A program made the position numbers and the translations under genes. A DNA stretch of 64,000 nucleotides from Triangularia verruculosa (lineage: Eukaryota > Ascomycota > Sordariomycetes > Sordariales > Podosporaceae): positions 1 through 64,000 of the forward strand of contig MU863917.1 in assembly GCA_033296885.1 (NCBI GenBank), in the 5' to 3' direction. The notes beneath the pieces were generated by a model. That model ran no database searches. It worked only from the letters and a program-made list of their open reading frames with translations, and was not told the DNA's origin. Positions 1 to 11,073 of the stretch are shown in pieces (position 1 is the stretch's first letter; each line of letters begins with the position of its first letter).

Positions 1-2385
1 AATGGCTGTATTTCGTTGAGTTTTGATGTGTGGGTGGTGTTTGATGTGGTGGTGGGGGGGCATTTGCAGTACCAATTTTTTTGTCCACCGCGTGAGTAGG
101 TAGGGCGAATTTTAATGGAGACTGCAAGGTGGACGCCTGCACTAAAATGCAGCCATCCTATAATATCTGCCTTGGACCGCAACTGAAGGTAGTCTTGCCA
201 AGACCACCCCTCTCCCCCTCCCCCAAAGGGGCTACTTGACGTTCCCCGCGTTTCATTCAGTTGCCTTGGTATATATAACTGCTATTCAGCCGATCTGGTG
301 CCCAAATAGGTACCCAGCCTTACGGGACATGTGTCGGAGAGGTCAACTCAGCGTCTACGTTAATGCGACCTTGGTCATGATTGGGCCGTTTAGGGGACTC
401 CATGCAACCCAATCTTCCTGTGATGCAGCTTGAAGAGGAGAAGCCCCAATCAAAACCTTCATAATTGCGCACATCCCACTCTGGCCGGCACTCTATTGCA
501 GTTTCGATATCCCACGAAAACTGGAGAGAAAAAAGCAACAAACACGGACCGATCCGCATATGCAATGTCTTCCTGCCTGAAGACGGTCACATCCCAGGCA
601 TTTGCATCGAAGAGGAGGCAGGTAAAGTCCGACAGAGATTGTAGCAGAGAAGGCCTCGTCCTCATGGCGAAGCTCGCTCGCTGACCGCGGCTAGAGGTTA
701 ATGTCTTTTCACCTCCCCTGCGTCTCCAACCGGCAGATTGCAAGGCAATATTGGTTAATGTTCCCGACCTTGCCAACTATTCGAAGGCTCCATCACATCC
801 CTAATAACCCAATCCTTGATGGATCACCGCAGAGCAATTGGTTGCCTTGTCTCAGCAATGCTTCTTCTAGCGCCCCATCACGTCCTTCAACAGGTGCCTA
901 GACGCCCGATCTAATAGATCAATGTCGTAGACGATAATATCACGACTTCTGACGGCAGCTGTGAAGGCAACTTCCCAGACATGGAAACAAGTAAAAGCAG
1001 CAAGTGAATCCCTGAGCTACCAGCCATGTAAAAACAAGGCGCCGAGGCATCCAGGCAAAAGTGTAAAGATTAGACGAAGAAAGGCCTTATTACTTCGATC
1101 TAGAACAATCAGGTAAGCCTGCCGTGTCTCCACGAGGCCAAATCTTATGGAACTTGAAGGGCAGACTGAAGTTGGTCGACATCGACTTCTACTTGAGCAA
1201 GGCAACCCTACCCGCCATCGCTCGCCTATGACCAAGGCGACTGCACGCCTCGCGAAACATGCTCAAGACTACACACACGACGGGTAGTTGATGGAGAAGT
1301 TGCCTCGCCGATAGGGTAGCGGCGACACCAATCTGCAGTGGGCCTTGCTGTCATACGCCGACTGCAGAATACCCGAAGCCTTAGCCCCAACGGGCGCTTG
1401 CCTGACTGAAGCATCATCAACTGCTGTCAGAAAACCTGGTCCTTGTCGCCTTCGTGTCATGTAGTGAGACCCACCAGGTCCGAAACTCCAATCTCATGGA
1501 GAGAACCTTCAGCTTTAGACAGCTCATCTTCCACAAGTTCATGGTTACATAATAACACATAGTTCCGTTGACACATCTCGGCAGTCCAGAGATATGAGGG
1601 ATATTCTTTTCATCGCGATACAGACCTTTTATAGTTGTGGTCAGCTCCTCCTTTCACAAGGCGTCGAAGATGCATGTAGGGTGGGAAAGGTGACATCGTG
1701 CGCTCAAAATCAAAATCGTCTGTCGTGTCATCCAACGGTCATGAGATTCGCATCTGACGGCTCGCAAGCGAATCGATGCGCCCAAATGCCAAGGCGGAAT
1801 GGTTTCACACCTAATCCATCGACTCGGAACCAGTCTGAGAGAGACTGCTGACTTGAAGTGATCGTTGAAGCGGCGACAGCTTCAATTCTCTCACATTGCC
1901 TTGTCTGCTCTGAGTAGGAATTGATAGACACCCAAAACACCGCCTCGACCTGACGTGATCTTTTCCCATGCAGGCAGTGAAGCCCAAAAGAGCACTTCTC
2001 CACTCCAACCGACCAACTTGACGAGTAAAGCAGAGCAGCTCTGCCTCCCAGGACATCTTTTAGAGCGGCATCCGCTCCTGACGCCACTTCTGCCTGTAAT
2101 GTTGCCTCAAAAATGAGGTTCCCCAGGCCACGCGCCATTCATCGCCTCCCCACAATGTTGACACCTAAAATCTCAGGCCGGAGATGTCCCACTTGGAGTA
2201 AAAGTCCGGACAACCAAGTCGGAACCCTTGCTGCCATGCAACCAGCTTGCATCCATTGTGACCGCCTTGCTTGAAAAGCCGCCCGTTCCCGCGAAGTCGG
2301 CGGACCCACCCGATCATGACCCCTGAAATTCCAACCCCTGAGCCCCTGAACTGTTGACGGTTGCCCGGGCAGCCAGAGATCCACC
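1..2385. other. no supportable gene
   Basis: Only short open stretches occur here, on both strands, and none has a recognisable domain. The longest, on the minus strand at 1728-2138, reads through 136 codons, but I could not attach it to convincing splice sites or homology. The G at 52-60 is a short homopolymer run. The stretch may be intergenic or may hold untranslated RNA. Confidence 0.4.
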
Positions 2386-2693
2386 ATGGACAACAAGCAA
2401 ACCCACGGAAAGAAAACCCATCATCATGAAGATACCATACAAGACACCGATGGATGGTACCTAATCACAAGTGTGACAAACGATATGATGAATGACTCTG
2501 GCGGTGCTCATCACCTGTCAAGTTCTAAGCAGACGCTGTAACTTGGCTGACGACCCGGTCACCCATGACAATGTCCAACAGCCACCATGGTAGCTAACCG
2601 ATGTACAAGCCCTCGGTGAGACCCAGCACACAAAGGCGGCAGATGAACGAGGGAGAACTTTCTCTGATGGATCGCACATATCTCGATCGATGA
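2386..2693 (+). CDS. small two-exon hypothetical protein (72 aa, weak model)
   Basis: This model joins 2386-2537 to 2627-2693. The start ATG sits in a strong context (CCACCATGG). Exon 1 ends at GTAACT, the intron (89 nt) contains a perfect GCTAAC branch-like motif at 2592-2597 and ends in CCCAG, and the frame stays open through the join to a TGA. The predicted product is very hydrophilic, starts MDNKQTHGKK, and ends in LMDRTYLDR; no domain is recognised. The GTAACT donor is imperfect and the protein is short, so this could be a chance ORF with lucky splice signals. No neighbour suggests a role. Confidence 0.3.
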
Positions 2694-3572
2694 TGGTAAG
2701 AACATGCATACCAGTACCGTACCCGACAGTAACACACACGGACATCTGTCTCCCGTTCTTGAGCCATTTGCATAAATTTATCAGACGCCATTGCGTCCGG
2801 GGCCGTCTTTCCGAGCCTTTCTATAGGCTCCTCAGGAAATAAAGTGCAAAAGAGTCTCTGCCGTGACTGGCAGAGTGAGAACCCCAAAACGGGTCAATGC
2901 ATTTTTCGGTATCACCGCTTGAAGCGCTACCATGGTATAGCAATAAACAGGAACTACTGTTCATGCCCTGTAGATTTCCGGCGACATAGAAGGAGATATA
3001 ACATGACAATTTTCGCTTTCCCTGATCCCCTAACTAAAAACAGTATCAAAAGTCCACTTGCTCGGAAATCGATGATACAATAAAAACAGGAAGCCAACAT
3101 CCATCGACCCATTCAGTAACCAAGACGCTACAAGAAGACGACATGACATCAAGGAAGACAAGCTGTACTCCCCAACATATCGCCATCAGAAAGCGGAGAG
3201 TTGGGAGAGCAGGAGATATACACGCAACGATCCTTACATAACAATTGAATAACAGGAAAAAAGTTACCAAAAAACAAGCTGTAAGTGCATATTGCCTCCC
3301 GTTGTTATCTTAAGTGGCGAGGGATGCCCACCCATAGGAGAGAAAAAGAAAAGTGAGGGAACCAATTAAACGCAATTGTCAAACTAAAACAAATGAAGAA
3401 AAGCTGATCTCAGCTGACGTCTGTCGGGGTCTTGAGTTGTCGAAGGGCTCTATGCCAATAAAGCGCGGCAAGATAATCCCTATTCAGGTAGAAGCTTGCT
3501 GACACTTGTCAGTTCCGTGGAGAGGCAAGTTTCTATGGAGAACAAAGGGGGCATTGCTCCCCGTGGCCCTGG
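2694..3572. other. no supportable gene
   Basis: This is moderately AT-rich sequence. A plus-strand stretch at 2844-3083 and minus-strand stretches at 2594-2887 and 3046-3270 are open, but none has splice support or a recognisable domain. It lies 3' of the 3573-4383 gene and probably holds its 3' untranslated region. Confidence 0.4.
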
Positions 3573-4383
3573 CTACAACGGCGGTTGGACCATTTCCCAA
3601 TCCTCTGCATCATCAACGACTACCCTTTGGTCAAGTCCATATAGATCGCTCTCAGCAATGTGTCCAGGGTAAGGGCGCCGAAAGTCTCGAAAAGTATCCG
3701 CCCCTGTCGCACAATCTCTCATCAAGACATTGATGTGACGCCGAAGGGGTGGCCTTTCATAGCCGTACCCCTGTTGTTCCTGGACCGCCATATGCGCTGC
3801 GTCCACTGTTGCGCCGACATAACTCCAATGGTGGGCGACACACGCGACTTCGTGGTTACTGCTGGCCGCTGAGTATTGATCGAACTCGCTCGTGGGATTT
3901 TGGGTGACATATTGTCTGATATCAAATACAGGTCAGCTATTATCGTTCAGAGAAGACTCGGCAAACCAGGTACATTAACAAGGACATTACTCACGGAGGC
4001 GAAGTACTCGGCAGTGCTTCTACTGATTCCGTCATTCCAGCACAATCTTCGTCCTGCCGGCCACCAGTCATGAAATGGTACGCCATCTCATCCATCATTC
4101 CATCGCTAAGGTTGCCGTCATTGGGATATGGCAGATGTTGCTTGGACGGGTATGTGGTGTCGAGGTCTTTCGGGGTGTGAATGTCATCCCCGGATATGTA
4201 CTCGTACTGATGATCCGGAGTTATTGGATCACCCGAGTAGTCGGTGGGGTCGGTGGTATCGGCGGGATGGGTCGGTTCGGCAGACATCTCGGTTGCGCCA
4301 TCATTCGAGTACCAGCCGTTGTAAAGCGAGGCATCGGATCTTCGGCAATGATCATCAAGCCACCTCGGGCATGTATACGACAT
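3573..4383 (-). CDS. hypothetical acidic protein, two exons (243 aa)
   Basis: I assembled this gene as complement(3995-4383, 3573-3915). The 79-nt intron (3916-3994) starts GTGAGT, has a CTGAC branch motif about 20 nt before the acceptor and ends ATCAG. The join preserves the frame and extends a 130-codon exon by 114 more codons, which supports a real gene. The start is the first ATG (A at -3) after an in-frame TGA. The product begins MSYTCPRWLDDHCRR. It has a low-complexity acidic Thr/Pro/Asp region at about residues 35-75, and it ends EDWEMVQPPL. There is no signal peptide, membrane segment or known domain. Function is unknown, and it is probably soluble and partly disordered. No neighbour suggests a pathway. 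Confidence 0.6.
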
Positions 4384-7300
4384 GATAACGAAGGTTCATG
4401 GACGTCCTGAAACGACCAAGAAGGCTAAATTGGAAGTTGGGTCGGCGAGGCGGTCGATAGCCAGTGCCTGTTGAGGGAAAGCTAGAATGGAAGGTAGCTG
4501 GAATTATGTGCTCGGTTGGCCCGGGGTTAATCAAGTATCGGATTAAATTCAGGTCGAAGCGGTGAAAACCTCATCTTCATCGATTCCTTGCCGCATAGAG
4601 CCAAGAAATGTCTGCGAAGAGGCTACCATGCGAGAGAGAAGGCAACCAGATGCCGGCAGAGTATTGGGCTCGTCCACCAGGGAGAAGCACCATCCCGACA
4701 CCGGCACTGCCTTGATCCTGCCATGTGGCCGTCCGATGGCCTATAATGTTACGATGGGGCGGATCATCTACCCATGATGGAGATTTGAGGTCGAATGACA
4801 GACAGGGCGTTGCTAGCCGGGGAACATGGGGATGCAGCTGATGCGTAGTGCGGCCCATCACCGAGTGGTTCGCAAGGCATCCAGACAATCTGGATGATGA
4901 TAATAGGGCGAGGTGTGGTGGTATCGAAGGTCGGATATTGATCCGACCAATTTCTCTAGAGGTTGGCTAGTCAGGACTGCACACAGACGAGGAACAGGGC
5001 AGCCGACGAAAGGCTTCAGCGGGAGACAAGGCTTTCAGTGGGCCGTTTCGCAAAGGCGAGTCTATTCGGTTTGGCGGGCTCTTCATCTTCAGTGTTGCAA
5101 GTAGCCCTAGGTCGCTGCAGAAGATGATTGATGGTGTGGGACTGGGGCACGGTGGGCAGCAGTCGGGGATCGGGTGCTGACCCGGGGCAAATGTGTCTTC
5201 TGGCCGTGCTGTTGGTCTCACTGGATCGACAAGATCTAGCAGGCAGATCTGGAAATCCGGTACATTGCCGTCGGGCACAGGAAACGCTCGGTTTCGGGCT
5301 TGGGAGAGTTCAAGGCAGGTTGGTTTGCTTGTGGTAGCTGATTGGGAGCATCGGGAGACGGATAGCTGTGACGGGAAGAGAGAAAAAAAGCCTTGATGAA
5401 TGGAACCGCCTCTCTCCACTTTGCTGTCAAGGGACTTTCGGTTGGTGGTCTGCAGCAGCTGTATTCGGAAAGGGCGAGAGATGGTGTGTGCAGAATATGG
5501 AGGGAGAGGTAGCCGAAATGCTACCCACCTTCGGCAGGCGGAAAGGGGTTTTGATCGATTTCTCCAGAGGGGAAACAAGTTTAAGAGAGATATTGTGAGA
5601 CTTTGAACAACTAACAGTCTCTGTGGCTAATCTAAGACACTGGAGAGAGCCTTCAACCGCGCAACCCCCCACAAGCGACCATTTCGTGACCATTTCCTAC
5701 CAAAAGTGTCGGGCCGCATCATCACAGGCCTCTTTCTGCATGAACTATTCCGCGTTCTACATGAAAAAATAGCAGAAACCATTTGCCATCACCCATTTCT
5801 CTCGGCCACGGAAATGAGATTTGGCGACAGAATCTGCGTTTCGATTAGCAGCTCATTCTCTCCCTGGTGAGACTTATTTCAAATATGGGCGTTCGGTATC
5901 ACACGCGCTCCACAGCCCCAGGAAGCTACGACGAGAGCTGTCTGCGAAGTTGTCACTTGTCACCCTCATGGCCGTGCTGAAGATCAGTTACAACCAGCGG
6001 CTGTCTCACTTTCACGCCCACAAAAAATGTCGCAAAAAAAGCCACATACGGCCAAGTGAAGACTTGGCGAGAATTGCTTCACCTCACCCACGACACTAAG
6101 AGGGCAGAGCGCCAACAATGAATATCGCAAGTGTCTGGCCTTGCACCCGTTCAGGTTGCCCTTCCCATAATATCCTTGTCTCCCGTCATCCCTTCCTTGT
6201 GAACAGAGCACACGTATGATCTAACTCAATAAATAATAGTGTCGTCGCTGTGGTGGCAATTATGTCGATCTTGACTGCCAACTCCCGTTTACCGAACTGA
6301 GTGTTGGGTGTGTGCTGGTGTCGCACATTGACAAATTTCGGCACACTCACGACCACGATGAACAACACCATTTAATAAAGAAAGATTGAATCACGCAAGA
6401 CGAGCTGCAATACTCAGCCTACCCAGTAGCAGTTACCCGAAGTCAACAGTTCACAAAGCTGTCAGCCTTGCAAACCCGCTGACTGTGAGTGGGCACCTCA
6501 GTTGACAGCGCTCCAGCCTGGTCCTTGCTCCCCCACAGCGGAGCGGCCCGCCGGGATTGGGTGGAGCTCGGTTGGGGGGGGGTCCCAGAGTTAGGAGGGC
6601 CTCCGACCAGACAGAACGGAGCATCCATTTCCCTGGCTACCGTACCTCCTCTAGGGCACCGCTTCGGATTCACATTCCCGGTCTCTGTCGAATGCTCCAG
6701 GTCAAGAAACGATTCGACCCTTGTGGCCAGCTGTTGTTGCCTTTCTCCGGTCTCTTTAGCACCCGCCACTTCTGAGCCGCCGGTTTTCTCCCGTTGCCAC
6801 TCATCATGTTAGCGGTCATTATGAGGGCCCAGATCAAACGCCCATCACAAACACCATCCGCCAGCAGAGGAGGAGTATACCAGCTTGGATTGTTCAGCTC
6901 ATAGCTGTTGCCTCAGTCTTTGTGAAGCAAACCATCACGATACTTCTGGCGCACAAGCAAGCCCGCCATTCGGTAACCGTGGCCCGGATGTTGCTCAAAA
7001 GGGCAGGATGGGGAATTGGAGAAATCGCTCGAGGAGATCTGGATTTGACAGAAGGGCCATGGTAATTGGCTGTAATCAAGCACCTAGATGATATGGAGAT
7101 CAGACACATATTGCCGTGGGACCTTTGTATGACACAATAGAGAAGCCCTAAACTGCTGGCTGCGCTGGCCAGATTCAGGAAATGGGGCATGATGTTTGCT
7201 TGCATTTTTCGGCTTTGCTTTTTGGCCCAGGTTCGAATACGTGGAATTTCGTCTTCTTTTTGTCTGCCACTGGCGTCTTTGGGCGCCCGTGGAGCTTACC

Positions 7301-7815
7301 TAGGTATCCGGAAAAAGACCCCACCCATGTTGAGGTATTTTATTTTTGTGGCAGACGATGGCAATTATGGACCTTCCAGGCCCTTTACCGTTCTTTTACC
7401 TTGTCTATAGTTAGACATTTCGTCTCGTCTTCATATAATTATCAGCGGAACCTCTGCGTGGGATAACCAAGTCGGCTGCTCATCGCCGGGAAAGATCACA
7501 GGAGGGCAAAGCCAGCATGAGGTTTAGCTCGACAACTGGGATGAAGAAGGCGGCACACGGGTACGTGGTTTGGTGATTGTTATTCTGGGATTGGTGACGC
7601 TGAAAATTTATATAGAACTCTTGAATTATTGAACAATCTGACCGTTCGATATCCCTACTGAACGACGTCTCTAGGGCTGTATCCTATCTGCATTTTACCC
7701 TACCTCTTTACTGTCCGGCAATAGTGTTCCCGCCCCATATATGGCCTTACTGGAAGATCAACAGACATCAGCAGCCAGCTCCTGACCATCTGCGCTTTAT
7801 GACTGCATGTCGGCA
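4384..7815. other. no supportable gene
   Basis: This 3.4-kb interval holds scattered open stretches only. The longest is 203 codons on the minus strand (4967-5578); it is Ser/Pro/Leu-rich, lacks a recognisable domain and overlaps open plus-strand frames, so I did not call it. Part of the interval must be promoter for the gene that starts at 4383. Confidence 0.4.
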
Positions 7816-8365
7816 TCAGGGTACTGGTCTGTCCGATACATGGGCGGGAGTCTCCAGACCATCGCTCATGTCCAATTCGACAGGGTAATACCGACTGAAG
7901 GTTGTGTTAGGCGTCATTGAGGTCTCTGGATAGTCTATCGAAGCTTCTTGTGACGGGCGTAGACACCTTCGGTGCTCTTCGATCCAGACTGCTATCTCTT
8001 GAGCCTTGGCCTCGTTGATGTGCAGAAATATGGGGGATGTAGAAGCCCTACGCCAATTAGTTGAGCTACAAACTTCGTCAATTCTTGGGAACAACAGCTT
8101 ACAGTTTGGTTGCATGTTCCCACTGGACGCCGTCATCACCAGTCCCGGTTGCTCGTTGCATTGCCTCTTTACACCCTCTCTGCTCAATGATGGCACCGCC
8201 CTTTACCGATGCTGATACTACGTCTTTCGGGGCTTGGCTTTGGTGGTTTGATGTCAAGTTTTGATGATCTTGTGTTTTGCGAGACGACTTGACAGCGTCG
8301 TTATCGGCGAAAGAGCCTCTGGACGGGATAGCTGCGGCGGATCCGTTGAGCTTCAAGACCTCCAT
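7816..8365 (-). CDS. hypothetical protein, at least two exons (>=164 aa)
   Basis: The model is complement(8103-8365, 7816-8047). The 55-nt intron (8048-8102) starts GTAAGC, contains an ACTAAT branch-like motif and ends CGTAG. Splicing joins two open frames that are both shifted at the intron, which supports coding. The chosen ATG at 8365 (G at -3) is the first methionine in the frame; the frame stays open upstream to a TAA near 8485. The product begins MEVLKLNGSAAAIPSRG and ends ETPAHVSDRPVP. It has no recognisable domain and looks partly disordered. A minus-strand open segment at 8569-8715, ending in a perfect GTGAGT donor, may be an upstream exon, but I found no in-frame acceptor with good consensus. 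Confidence 0.45.
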
Positions 8366-10379
8366 CTCGCGTTCGATTGGCACAATCGAGGGGATTGAGG
8401 GACCGTGTAGACTGAAATGGCGATTTTGGTCAAATGACGCGGCGGTATACAATGAGATTGTTGAAGACAACCGGTCATCAAGTTAGATATGCCGGGAATT
8501 GTCAACGGCTATCTCAGAAATGAGACAAGACGGTTCTGATTCGGCTTGGTATAATGTGAAAGACTCACATATCCGCGTGGGAAACACCAGGGCCTCGACC
8601 AGAAACGAAAGAACCAAGAGCTGGGAATTGCTGGAATATAAACAACGGAACTTGGGTCAAGCGACCTGTCAAAAAAGTGGGCCATCAGTTCCACGACGTC
8701 GAGTTTCTCAGTCATCGATTGTAGACTGCATTTATTATGACCCTACTGAAACAAACAACAAGTTCGGGGGAACAACACGATGACTACCATCCATTGTGGG
8801 TCCGGGGCTCTGGCTTCTCCTGGTACGTACCACGGCTGATGCACGATTTGGTTCTCTCATGGGACCTTGGGCATGGCCGGGAGGAGTCTAATGGATCCTA
8901 GAGCCAGTGCTGGGTGGTGGGAGTTTTGGGCGGGAACCATGCTGTCCAGTGCTTCAAACATGTTTGCCACACCAGCGAGTAGCCGTGTTTACGATGGCTT
9001 TTTTGGACGCAGCTCACTCGACAACTTGTGTCAACCGGTCATCCGTTCATCCGCATTTGCGGTGAAGACTTCAATTCACTACGCCACAGTCCGCGAAGGC
9101 CTAATAGCTACCGTTTCGAGCTTGGTCCAGGCCTTGAGCTTTTAGATGCAGAGGGCGCACATCCTGGCACACTCTGCACGCTAAAAACTGGAAACAAGAT
9201 CTCAGTATCATGTGTGGGATAGGTGTGCGGCCTCCAAATCTAGAAGCCAAAGGCGAGGGACAGGCTCTGCGGCACAGGGGAAGTCTCCGTCGCTTCACAC
9301 CAGACCCTACATTGAATGCCATGCAACCACTGAGAGAGTGGAACTTCGGAGCACGCCGTCAACAATCTTTATTTCTCGTTACCCCTTGGTTAGCCACCAG
9401 GAGTTGTCCCGCAGAGTTATTGCCAAATCGAAGTAAGAGAGAAGAATGGCGGCAATCTGCATCTTGCAGCTGGCCCGCTTCTTCTATTCACCGTTTTGGC
9501 CTCCGCTATTGGCTTTCAGTCGAACGGACACGCAGGGTGAGAGACGGCGCCGCCTTGTTTCTCGCGTGTCGACGGGAGAGAGAGCGCCGCCTTGGTAGGG
9601 GTACCCCAGAGAAGGGCTGCTCGCTTGGCCGTCTGGATTAACAGGTCACACAAGGGCAACCTTCTTTTGTGACCAACCTGGAAGTTTTTTTGATACAAGT
9701 AAGCGTGTGGAAAGTAAAACGCTTCCCTCACCCGAACTGCTCGATCAGAGAGCAAGAGCACAAAACCGCGCGGACGATAGCTAGCGACGATGAGGAAATT
9801 GCCTGATCCACAGAAAGAAGTTTGTACTTCTGTCGTTTCTGAATGCATGTACAAAGACGACTCGGCTGCTGATGCTGGCTTGACCCGGCGTGCCACCCAG
9901 GAATATCTTGTGAGACTGCATGTCTCGGAAGCACCTGACAGCCAGACAAATTTGATATGCATCAAACTATGGGCATTTAAACAGCTGTGACAACAGCAAT
10001 GGGCTTGCTTCGTATGTCTGTCCGGCTCCTGAACAAGCTGCCCCCTTCTACTAGAATCCCGTGATGCATCCTGGATGCTGGCGCCGATGCAAGAGCAACC
10101 TAGGGGCGTCTTTGGGCAGCAATGTGGTGCCCTAGCCTTATTCGCGCCGCCAGACCATCGGAGGGTGGGAAGCGACCATCTCCTCCTCGGCTTGACTTCA
10201 TGCGGTTTTCAGCAACAAATTGAAAAATAGCGGTGGTTGGGGATGGCAGGAAGCCCAAACGTTGCGAAAATGGCACGGCTGGGCTGCACGCCAGGTGCCG
10301 CCGTTTGAATGCTCGAAAGCAGTTCACGGAAACATACATTGGCCTGTCCGCATCGAATGCCAACCTATAGAAGGTAGGT
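8366..10379. other. no supportable gene; possible upstream exon at 8569-8715
   Basis: Apart from the minus-strand exon-like segment 8569-8715 (ATG start, 49 codons, GTGAGT donor), nothing here can be supported. A 143-codon plus-strand stretch at 9210-9641 and a 149-codon minus-strand stretch at 9516-9965 overlap each other and have no domain. Confidence 0.35.
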
Positions 10380-11073
10380 ATGAAGGCGCGGTCCGACGGA
10401 CCTCGTACCAGAAGCATTGTTGGAAAAGTGCCCAACATGTACGTAACCGAGGGATCAAATGCTATCGCCCGCTTGTCCTCCCACGTCCCTGAATCCTCTC
10501 TGCCAACCATAGTACTTTTCTTAGTGCAACTAAGAGCACAGCAGCCCATCGACGAGATTCTTCGAGCGATGACAGAGCTCACCGGTACTGACAAGGGATC
10601 ACAACATTGTCTGTACGGAGCCGCTCATATCACCCTGCGTTGGTGCTGCGCTCCGCGCGGTCGAAAAATTGGCCAGCAGTCAGGTGCCCGACTATCGCCG
10701 TAATTGAAATAGGATATGACATCCGGTCCATTCAAAAGTCGCTCTACACCTGGCCAATAAGTAAGGTTATTATGTTCATTGGATCGAGAATCCGCCCTCG
10801 ACCTCGACCTTCATTGGACACCATGGCCAGCGTGTGCCCTCCGAGGACACGGAGGACAATGATGATATTCGTACACTGATGCCAATGCATCATCAACTTT
10901 CGAATTCCGTTCTCCACCCCGATACCTACCTATCCACAAAGACTACGACTGCAAGTCTAGGAAGACGCGAGATGGGATGGACATGGGATCCCAGCACGCT
11001 GGGCCTTAAAAGATGCACCATTTTAGCTTCTTTGAACGGCCCGCTAGGCGGGAGCTGGGGTTGTACAGACTAG
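10380..11073 (+). other. possible spliced coding region, model unresolved
   Basis: Two plus-strand open segments read like protein. One runs from an ATG at 10380 through QPIDEILRAMTELTGTDKG. The other, 10766-11073, has an acidic stretch (SEDTEDNDD) and ends at TAG. They can be joined in frame by introns starting near 10585 or 10683 and ending at AAG before 10766, but that acceptor is weak. No domain is recognised. I report it as coding potential only. Confidence 0.2.

Noticed and set aside
4967..5578. 203-codon open frame on the minus strand
   Set aside because: Composition is Ser/Pro/Leu-rich without domain, and plus-strand frames overlap it. I found no consensus introns that extend it.
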